Shown here one piece after another: positions 56,220 through 64,000 of a stretch of 64,000 bases of DNA; position 1 is the stretch's first letter, and each line of letters begins with the position of its first letter. The stretch is from Trichobilharzia regenti (lineage: Eukaryota > Platyhelminthes > Trematoda > Strigeidida > Schistosomatidae): NCBI GenBank assembly GCA_944472135.2, contig OX235262.1, positions 83,736,903 to 83,800,902 on the forward strand, in the 5' to 3' direction. Position numbers and translations under genes: made by a program. Below the pieces are notes generated by a model. The model did no database searches and had not been told where the DNA came from. It was given only the letters and a program-made list of their open reading frames with translations.

Positions 56220-56760
56220 ATAACATTCAAGTATTGGTTTCTAGGGATTTGATTGATTGATTACAGTGTAACAACAGAAGACAAAGGCCAGGAAACAGAT
56301 CGTTTATTAAGGAAATCAACACGTATTTATAGATTTTCATGTACATTATTATAGCTTATTCAAGAAAACTCTCACAGTCTTCTGATTGGTTGTTTCTTAC
56401 AGAAAGTTAACCTTGCATCTCGTTGTGACTGTTTCTTGAATATCAGGTCATCTATATGTTAACTGTATCTTCCTACGCAAAGTCTGCTGTGATTGGTTGT
56501 TGAATCAGTCTTGTTAATATTTTCTCACGACCAATATTTTCGACATAAAAATTGACGTAAATTAATGTCTACCAATGGGCTAGCAGCCTCCTCCCACCAC
56601 AGTAGGATTTCATCATCGGCTGACGCCGGTTAGAGAACCACTGGAAGACCTGAGAGTGGTGGACAGCTGTTTCGTCATAGTTAGGGACTCCTTTTCCTTA
56701 GTGCTCACTCACACTGTGGGATTCGAACCAAGGACCTTCCGGTTACACATCTCTCAATAT
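56220..56760 (-). mobile_element. Sm-alpha-type SINE split by a solo LTR
   Basis: The tail half ATTCAAGTATTGGTTTCTAG lies at 56225-56244. The copy then resumes at 56606 with GGATTTCATCATCGGCTGAC, hammerhead region (GACGAAACAGCTGTCC on the minus strand, core lost) and B-box at about 56718-56735. The uninterrupted order in other copies shows the LTR entered at the TTACAG/GATTTC point. Confidence 0.8.
56267..56601. mobile_element. Solo LTR, 335 bp, inside Sm-alpha
   Basis: TGTAACAACAGAAGAC to CTCCCACCACA. The left flank ACAG against right flank GTAG fits a 4-bp target duplication with two later changes. It is colinear with 54822-55159 at roughly 80% identity by eye, so the two are independent insertions of one family. 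Confidence 0.75.
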
Positions 56761-57040
56761 TTTGATGTTTTTGTAGGGGTTTGGGTTAATATCAGTGTAG
56801 ATTTTGTCACTAACGAAAATCAGTTAGAGAAGTAATTGAAAACCAGGGAGCACTGGATCGCCATTTCATCCTAGTTTTTGTGACTCTTCAGTAGCAGACA
56901 CCCATGACTTCATCAGCCACTGAACCTGGGAACTCCTGGTTATGAGACTTAGCTCGTTGACTATTCAGCCACTTGGGACGAAAATTCGAAGACCAGTGAA
57001 TTATAACCGAGTTAATTCGCTATCCTCGACCAATGGTTTG
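56761..57040 (-). mobile_element. Sm-alpha-type SINE, old copy
   Basis: Order of motifs is kept (TTAGAGAAGTAATTGAAAAC, CATTTCATCCTAG, GACTCTTCAGTAG, GAACCTGGGAACTCC) but both the B-box and the ribozyme core are lost. Confidence 0.65.
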
Positions 57041-57260
57041 CATTAGCTTCCAGTTCAACTTGACCTAGAGGATGAATTTGAAGATTTACTATCATTAAAC
57101 ATTAAATTCCGATTTGCCTCTGATGCACGGATTCATTGCGAATTACATGACATAAGACTGTAGTTTACCACTGCATGTAAATCTTAAGATAGTTTTATAT
57201 TTTATGGAAAATCTACACTGATTGTTATTCATTTGTAAAATTCATCACATAAATTTTTTT

Positions 57261-57452
57261 TTTTTTTTTGATTTACAGCTTGATTCCACACTGTATTTTT
57301 GGTACAAGTATGGAATTTTCAGCATGGATATCGGTAGCCCAAATTTTTGCAGGCCGACCATAGATATCAGGTGTGCGCCGGTGTGGGCTCGAACCCCGGA
57401 CCATGTGCATGGTCGGCGAGATTCCTAACCACTGTGCCACCGACGCACCAGG
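57261..57452 (-). mobile_element. tRNA-derived SINE-1
   Basis: Minus-strand copy: head TGCGTCGGTGGCACAGTGGT, B-box GGTTCGAGCCC, body TGGTCGGCCTGC, CR1-like tail, and an A-rich end (the poly-T at 57257-57270 on the plus strand). Confidence 0.88.
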
Positions 57453-57785
57453 TAAACACCAGGTAAAAGTTTCACTGTATTGTCTTATTACTATCCTCTT
57501 AGGTTACGAGTGAAATCTCGCCGCTCAAAACCAACCCAATTGTTGTAGACACTTCAAAGCATTACAGAACAGTTTAGATGGAAACAGCTTTAATACTAAT
57601 GTGCCAATCAGTATAGATATCAAAGGAGTTAAAAAAGAGCTAACTGCATAACCTGAACTCATTCACAGTTCAGTTACACTTTATCGCTGCAGCTTTTTAA
57701 TTTCAAGACAAAATATATCAGTGGACAAAAGGAGTAGCATTGATATAAGTATAAAACTTGGGCACTGTTACAGAGTATAACTCCA
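57453..57785. other. Intergenic, no gene seen
   Basis: No feature recognised. Confidence 0.4.
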
Positions 57786-57995
57786 TTATAGATAAGATTT
57801 TATTTCGAGAAAATCACACAATGTTATACAGTAATATTAATTGATGCCGACGTTTCGAGCACAACCTGTTGCTCATAATCATATCAAGTTACTCACACAA
57901 TTTTTTTTACTTCATTTATATACATGAGTGAAATTGATTAGACATTTGAATAAAAATCAATATAAGATAATGTACACTCAGAAATAATAATATTA
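57786..57995 (-). mobile_element. Penelope-like C terminal repeat
   Basis: The reverse complement matches 22540-22735: ATGATTATGAGCAACAGG and GCTCGAAACGTCGGC on the minus strand. GAAAC-GTC with a GAGCAAC/TTGTGCTC stem resembles the 3' half of a PLE hammerhead, but the CTGATGA core reads TTGATATGA. Confidence 0.65.
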
Positions 57996-58009
57996 GTGTG
58001 ATCATTGAT

Positions 58010-58228
58010 TTTGATGATATTAAATAGTTGGAGGCAATCAGCCACAGGAAGCTTTCCACCTAGGTTTCGTGCTAGTCGCCACTCACCGAGCCATCAAGGC
58101 GTGTCTGCAACCTTGAAGGAACTCATGTCCCTTCTGAGATTCGAACCCGCGTCACCCAGTCCTGCAGTCAGAGACGTTACCACTGAGCTATTCGAGCTCG
58201 CGATTGACCTCCTGTAGGACTCAGGGGC
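58010..58228 (-). mobile_element. tRNA-derived SINE-4
   Basis: Minus-strand head CGAATAGCTCAGTGGTAACG, B-box GGTTCGAATCTCAG, then GTTGCAGACACGCCTTGATG and a damaged hammerhead (GCACGAAACCTAGGTGG). It abuts the foldback element at 58229. Confidence 0.85.
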
Positions 58229-58637
58229 ATATTTTGATTGGACACTAGTAACTAGTGTGGTGTGTCTAGTCCTTTCTTTGGTGTAGACTGAATTCTATCA
58301 GTCAGGTTTCCAATGTGGTCACCATTCTAGGCAGCTCGCCATCATGGGTCGCACATTGATTTTGATGATATTAGATAGTTCAAATCTCAGAAGGGACATG
58401 AGTTCCTTCAAGGTTGCAGATACGCCTTGCTGATGAGTGCCAACTAACACGAAACCTAGGTCCAAGGCTTCCTGTGGTCGATTGCCTCCAACTATCTAAT
58501 ATCATCAAATTAATGTGCACTGTGATGGCCAGCTACCTATAATGGTGGCCACATTACAAACCTGACTGATAGAATTCAGTCTGCACCAAAGTAAGGACTA
58601 GACACATCACACTAGTTACTAGCGTTCAGTGAAAATA
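58229..58637. mobile_element. Foldback element carrying a SINE-4 segment
   Basis: Inverted arms (58229-58350 and 58520-58637) share the 44649-44921 arm sequence. Between them is plus-strand SINE-4 sequence from the B-box side (CAAATCTCAGAAGGGACATG) through the hammerhead to the 3' end (GCCTCCAACTATCTAATATC). Confidence 0.82.
58424..58468 (+). ncRNA. Hammerhead ribozyme in SINE-4, complete fold
   Basis: Stem I GCCTTG (58424-58429) pairs perfectly with CAAGGC (58463-58468). The core is the canonical CTGATGA (58430-58436). Stem II GTG (58437-58439) pairs with CAC (58448-58450) around CCAACTAA. GAAA is at 58451-58454. Stem III is the palindrome CCTAGG (58455-58460), then U and C17 (58462), the predicted cleavage site. 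All invariant positions are present. A palindromic stem III implies weak folding as a monomer and possible activity as a dimer, as known for Sm-alpha. Confidence 0.85.
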
Positions 58638-59124
58638 ATGTTATCAATCAAGTACAGTCAGATGGGAAATAAGATCAGTGTTTTTATACTAAAAACAATT
58701 AGCTTGTTAGAATGTTACAATGTACGTGATATTTTAGATTATTTAAACTCCTAAAGCATTTAACTCTGCCTCAAAAGATATATGGTAGATATAGGTCAGT
58801 AGTAATTTCACTATGCTTACAACCAAAACACATACTTTTTTCCTTCACATATATTCAACTCTTTAGTACGTAGGATCAAATTTACTGCTAAGTCAAAAAA
58901 ATGACAAAGGAGAATTTACTACTTTATGTGATAAAATTATATGAAAATAATAAAAAAAATCTGATGCAAAACTGTCTGTAGAAAGACGTCATATATTTTG
59001 GTGGATATTTGAACTTCATCGTCTCATTCTATACCGATAAAGACAAGCTTTAATAAAACGTACAAGCCATTGAGCAAGAATTCAGTGCAGTATTTTATAA
59101 TTTTTTTAGGGTTAGTTTTGTTTT

Positions 59125-59250
59125 TACGAGTTGATCACGGACTAATATCATTTAGAGAACCATTGAAAACCAAGGAGTACTGGACAGCTGCTGTTTCACC
59201 CTAGTTTTCGAATCATTAACGGTATGCACCCACTGGGGTTCGAACCCAGG
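59125..59250 (-). mobile_element. Sm-alpha-type SINE, 3' part
   Basis: TTAGAGAACCATTGAAAACC, GTACTGGACAGCTGCTGTTT and GGGGTTCGAACCCAGGAC on the plus strand identify a minus-strand copy. The ribozyme core is destroyed (GAATCATTAAC). Confidence 0.72.
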
Positions 59251-59489
59251 ACTTCAAAGACTTCAAAATCACAAAAGGGGATAATAATAAGAATAAGAGA
59301 GAATTTAAGGCAAATCGAGAATTCGGTTAAGTGAAGTTCACTAATTTGTACATTGGCGGCCATAAATATATTGCGTATATCCAGTAAAGGCTGGAAAAAA
59401 TGGTTATACGTTTATCACTTGTCAAACAGGTAAAAGTCTATGCTCAGAATTCTCTACAGAACTTATTGCGTAATATATTCTCTTTTTTG

Positions 59490-59585
59490 GTTCGAAGCCC
59501 AGTGGGTGCGTACTGATAAAGAATCCCAAACTAGAACGAAACAACTTTCCAGTACCTCAGCTCATTATGAAATCCTGTAAAATAG
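59490..59585 (+). mobile_element. Sm-alpha-type SINE fragment
   Basis: GTTCGAAGCCCAGTGGGTGC, then ACTGATAAAGAATCCC and AGAACGAAACAAC, then a shortened tail. The core reads ATAAAGA and is not functional. Confidence 0.72.
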
Positions 59586-60774
59586 TAACTGATAGTAGAT
59601 CGCGTGACGTAATTTCGTCTGACCTGAAGTGCACACCATTCACGTAGAATATTTATTCCGTAACTCTTTTGAAAAATGCACGACATTCAGTTGAAATACA
59701 ATTTAAAAAGGTGCACGAGTACATTTTGTGGTCCAAAGACGTAAGTGAATGATTCAATGCTAGTAATAATAACAATAGCTTTATTATACACAATGAGTTT
59801 ACACAATATGCACAGTTTTCAGCTCAGTTTATTCCATAATATTTAGTCTTCATCGAGGAGTTTCAAGTATAAAAAGGTCATCTTCAGTATATCATGTGAC
59901 TCAGTGATGTAAGATCTGAAGAATAAAATCATCCACTACGGTATTTTTTCTTTGATCCCACAGAAATGCTCAACGATGGGCTACAAGCCAATTAAATAAA
60001 GTGTGCACGAGTACCTTTGGAGACCCACGGATATAACTGAACGATTATGATAACAAGAACTAGAGAAAATGAGATGCATTGGCTGGGATGGATGGAAATT
60101 CCGGTAGCCCAGAGATTCAAGCAGGCTGTCAAATTAAGATAGCAAGTGATTAGTTTCATTTCCTAGGGAGTGGTAATTTGTATTAAAAACTTCAGGAACA
60201 GTTATTGAATGTAATGGAGGGGGGGTGGGGGAGACATCGCCACCCACATTTGTTCTTTTCTCATATAAATTAGAAATGTGTGAAACAAGAGGCTGTGAGC
60301 ATTTTAAACACTCGTGGAGGTAGACAATACAATTAGTCATTCTTTTATAGAATTAGATTATGTGATGACGAATAATAACAATATGTGTTATAATGAGGAC
60401 GGTTTCTGGCTGCCCGAATTTGTAGCAGGCCGCCGTTATATAAAGAAGATCCGATTACTTAGGACATTTCTAATAAATGGAAGAAACAGGTTTATTTGTT
60501 TTTGTAGTCTGACACAAAATATTACTGACTAGCTTAATAAGTAGTGTGCAGATATAGATATAAATATTTTTTTATCATCTTGTAAAGTAACTTGGAAAGC
60601 ACGAGAGGAAAACAGAAGTAGCACAATAATATGTATAGTAGACATATTTTGCCTATAGCTGTGTATCAAGTTACCAATAAATAATTCCATTGCCATATAT
60701 GATTTTCATTATGGAAGCCATGGCACACAGAAGTGAACAATTCACTTTTTTACTCAGAAAAATTGATTCAAAAA
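59586..60774. other. Intergenic, no gene seen
   Basis: AT-rich; the short frames (for example 60314-60532) have no domains. GAAATTCCGGTAGCCC near 60098 weakly recalls a SINE-1 body. Confidence 0.4.
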
Positions 60775-61010
60775 CATTATTGTTATTATTATCCCATCGG
60801 GTTCCGAGTGGAACATAATGCTTCAACAGTACATCTACATTTCACCCTGTTTTATGCGGTCATCTTTAGCTGGTTCAGCGATCTCCACCACGCTCGACTC
60901 ATCGTTTTCTGTTCTGGTTACACTTGAGCGATTTTATCCAACGGTCTCCTCAACACGTGCCGGTTCATCTTTATTTTCTTCAGCATACTATGTAAAAGAT
61001 TTCTGAATGT
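60775..61010 (-). mobile_element. Probable SR2-like LINE 3' end
   Basis: On the minus strand, GAAGCATTATGTTCCACTCG followed by an ATAATAATAACAATAA tail resembles the 3' end at 10094-10140. The adjacent sequence is non-coding. Confidence 0.45.
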
Positions 61011-62190
61011 TTTGTTCCCAGAGTTTCTTTCTAGTTGCTAATTCTTTCTGACTAGTCAACTGACCTTCAACAATGAAGCCAGAAAACGCGATTGTTGATA
61101 AAAGTGTGCAGTAGAGTGTTGGGAATACTTTTCATGGCCCATACAAAAGAAGTGGCTGAATTGACATTGATGTATTGGAAATCTGAATTTCGCTTTTTAT
61201 GCTGAGTGCAGTGAAGATTTCCATACTGCTTGTTTAGGGATTAAGGATAGACTTATCTTCCCGATTCTGGTTTTTACATCCTCATCTGATGATGCCTGGA
61301 TATGTGAAGGGAGTGTGTATTTTGCTGGGATTCTTCGCTTAGATCATGTTTTGGAAACATTCACCGTCTGTTGTCTATTTAACAAAATCTCAGTTCATAA
61401 AAATTAATGGATCACCTAACATTCTCCGTCGTCATATTTCAAATTACACTTTGTACATTGGCATAAGTAAGATTATAAATAGTGAAAAAATATGACAGAT
61501 GGGGAAGAGTTAACTACTTTTTGAATTCCTTCCTTTTTGTATTTTTTTTACCCATCTAAGGATAGATTTCCAGTAGGAGGAACAGCAAAAATTTAAAAAA
61601 TAGCTTCGGGAATGAAAGACGCTTTCGAAACTCTAAAAATGAAGTAATTTTTATCCAAAAGTCATGTTGTTAATGAAAATGGCCGCTAATAGAAGGATTT
61701 GGAAGACAATATCTATTCTCTTTGGGACCGAAGAGTTAACTTCACTTTCGTTCCAGTGATTGACGACATTCTCTCTGAGACCAGAACTCAACAACCAACG
61801 GAATGTACTCATAAGTTGGAACAGGAGTGTTCTCAAACTCATTGTTATTTTGAAAAAAAATGTACACAATCCATACACATTCTTTTCTTTGCATAGATTA
61901 TTTAAATGTTGAAGCATTCATAGGAATAAACTTTTAAAAAAAATAAATCCTGGCATAGCCTGTTTTTTGATCCACCTTTTGCAATAATGCATTGGGAAGT
62001 GAATGAAATTCATCAACTTGATTGTAATGGAATAATTGTTTGGTGAATCCATCTTGAAGGATCCATTTACAATATTTATACCTTTGTGGGGGTTTCAACT
62101 GAATTTGCCACTACTATGTGCTTTTCTCCTGCACTGTTTATCATTGTTCTGACATTTGCATATCATCTATTAACTTGATGTTTATTATAC
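61011..62190. other. Intergenic, no gene seen
   Basis: No exon or classified repeat recognised; 61651-61917 and 61699-61896 are opposed chance frames. Confidence 0.4.
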
Positions 62191-62912
62191 ATGTCCAAAC
62201 CAAGTTCACTTTTAAAAGTTCGAAAAAAATTCGGGCATTGGGTATATGCTATTCATTACAATAAGGGTTTTTGTATTTCCCAATGAATGAAAAACAAAAC
62301 GACATTGTTTTTACTGACGTTTAGCTATTTAATGCTGCTAATAGCTTCATCAAAGTATTATTAAACCGGAATTTACAAAATCTCAGTATATATATAACAA
62401 AGAGTTAAGAGGTGAGAAAATAGACAAGTTAGGTCAAGTTAAAGGGACATATTGAAAGTCAAAATAACAATGAAGATCACTAAACCAAATAACAAAGGTA
62501 ATAGTGCGTCTCTTATGATATCAAAGTAAAGTTTACTAACTTGATCATCGTTCGTCAGTTTGAGGTCATTTCCCGTTGTCAAGTTGGTCAGTTGGTATCG
62601 ATAACAAAACCAAGTGTAGATTGTTGGATTTTATCAGTGTGTAAAATTATAAAAGTAGTGTGTGTTTACATAGTGAACGTGCATATCACATTCATGTTGA
62701 TTTTGTCACTTCATGGGAGAGGTAGGTGTTGTAACCAGGTCAGATTCTGTTTTATTCCATCATTCCTATTCAGACAATTTGGATTCCACTTGTTATGAAG
62801 TTCTTCTGATATTAAACGTTCTTTGTGATGTCCAAACCAAGTTCACTTTTAAAAGTTTAAAAAAAATTTGGGCATTGGGTATATGATATTTTTTATAATA
62901 AAGGTTTTTGTA
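62191..62912. repeat. 85-bp direct repeats flanking a 0.55-kb insert
   Basis: 62191-62275 and 62828-62912 are direct copies (ATGTCCAAACCAAGTTCACT to GGTTTTTGTA, same length, a handful of differences). The insert begins with PLE-like terminal sequence (ACTGACGTTTAGC, TATTATTAAACCGG). Confidence 0.75.
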
Positions 62913-63165
62913 CAAATCCAGTCCACCACAATTAGGAATATCATTGGTGATAATAAGCACCCTTGTCTGACTGATTCCTGTGATTACTCCAAACGCCTCG
63001 CTGAGTTTTCCGTTGTAGATGACTTGACATGTGCCGTTGTCGTACACCTGTTAGATAAGTTTGGTGAATATTTAAGGTACGCCATAGTATTCGAGTATTT
63101 TCCAAATTACTTCGTGGTCAACGCTGTCGAAGGCCTTCTCAAAATCCACATATTAAAGGAGGACA
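62885..63165 (-). mobile_element. RTE LINE reverse-transcriptase fragment
   Basis: On the minus strand: VDFEKAFDSVDHE (motif A), VIWKILEYYGVP, DNGTCQVIYNGKLSEAFGVI and a degraded motif B (TGISQTRVL). These are SR2-type RTE residues. It is short and frame-broken. Confidence 0.75.
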
Positions 63166-63169
63166 AATT

Positions 63170-64000
63170 CTGAATGTATTTATGAAGAACTATCTATTCT
63201 TTCTTATAAAATAAAATTTTTTTCCTAAGTCTGTCTTATATTAGCTGCATGCAAAGCAGCAAAGTTTTATTATCCTTTGTGGAGGAAGACCAATGTCAAA
63301 AGTGTTGCTCTTCATAAATGATTTAAACGAAGGGATTTGTGCAAATGAGAACTAATAGCGCCGCAGGGGGATTAAAACAGCAACAAAAAAAACCCACTTC
63401 AATTTTATTATCTGGAGATTTCCCCTTCTCCTTCTTCTTTTTCTTTTTTTGTCTTCTTGAATTGCTTTATTGAGACATGTTACTGTTTATTCATTTTGCA
63501 TTCAAAATTTCTCATTACTCCTTCCTAATTCACCTACCCCTTAAATAAATAAATATCTATCTAAATATTCTTTTATGGAATTATAAATCACATATATAAT
63601 TTTTTAAGTATTAAATTTATATAAATCTACGAATTGCGTGACTGAAACTATTTCCCCCAGATGATTTAATTTCAAGAGAAGACAATAAAGAGGAGAGGAG
63701 TAGTATATTTTCAATGAATCCTAGTATTTATTTAGTTTGGTGGTTATGTAAGAGTGAGTGGCCAAGTTGAGAATAGACCTCAACTTGAACAGTTTAAAAT
63801 AGTGAAATAAGCTTTTAATCCTTTTGGACTATTAAACTTTGAAGTATTTTATTCTACACAACCTCTTATACTAAGAATCCTACTTCAGTTAATGCGTATT
63901 AATTTTAGCCTAGTTGGGGGTTTAATGAACAATTAAAATAATTTAGACTCTTGAAGAAAAAAAAGGAGAGATAAGTTCTTGAATAAAGTAATTGTGGCGT
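63170..64000. other. Intergenic, no gene seen
   Basis: AT-rich sequence with a pyrimidine-rich stretch at 63419-63460. No feature recognised. Confidence 0.4.

Noticed and set aside
54822..56601. One LTR retrotransposon with both LTRs
   Set aside because: Each repeat has its own 4-bp flanks, the 1.1 kb between them lacks gag-pol motifs, and it contains parts of PLE and Sm-alpha instead.
62541..62798. Small membrane protein gene
   Set aside because: Hydrophobic composition comes from AT-rich DNA; no start context, splice sites or homology seen.

Overview
The window looks like nuclear DNA of a blood fluke (Schistosoma or a close trematode). It is AT-rich, has one split host gene with huge repeat-filled introns, and carries repeat families known from schistosomes: RTE- and CR1-type LINEs, Penelope-like elements (PLEs), and Sm-alpha-type SINEs with a hammerhead ribozyme motif. 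The species is inferred from repeat content, not proven.

The only host gene I recognise is the 3' part of cytosolic glutaminyl-tRNA synthetase (QARS) on the + strand. Six exons (1714-2108, 8378-8559, 10607-10734, 10848-10905, 13941-14066, 24997-25050) join in phase and end at a stop at 25050. They encode about 313 residues, from just before the KMSKS-like loop (VVSKR) through the anticodon-binding beta-barrels to the C-terminus. Upstream exons lie left of the window. The introns are about 6.3, 2.0, 0.1, 3.0 and 10.9 kb.

Intron layout: intron 1 holds a near-intact antisense RTE-like LINE (2972-6742, 12-bp target duplication, one reading-frame break) and a PLE remnant. The last intron holds a sense-strand LINE with an uninterrupted 1030-codon endonuclease/reverse-transcriptase ORF (17813-20905), plus nested fragments.

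From 25 kb to the end I find no convincing host gene. The DNA is layered repeats: PLE pieces often bracketed by inverted arms (30.5-32.8, 41.5-44.6 kb), a 1.2-kb inverted duplication (34.5-35.8 and 52.6-53.8 kb), CR1-like LINEs (36.7-38.3, 45.8-48.7 kb), four tRNA-derived SINE groups, inverted SINE dimers (41.7-42.2, 49.9-50.6 kb) and two solo LTRs (54.8, 56.3 kb).

How the parts relate: two SINE groups share one tRNA-like head but have different tails, one matching the 3' end of the CR1-like LINE in this window and one resembling an RTE-like LINE. Sm-alpha and a second SINE family each keep one copy with a complete hammerhead fold (42059-42104 and 58424-58468); other copies carry core changes. 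Two Sm-alpha loci are inverted dimers with target duplications around the whole dimer, suggesting they inserted as units or arose during insertion.
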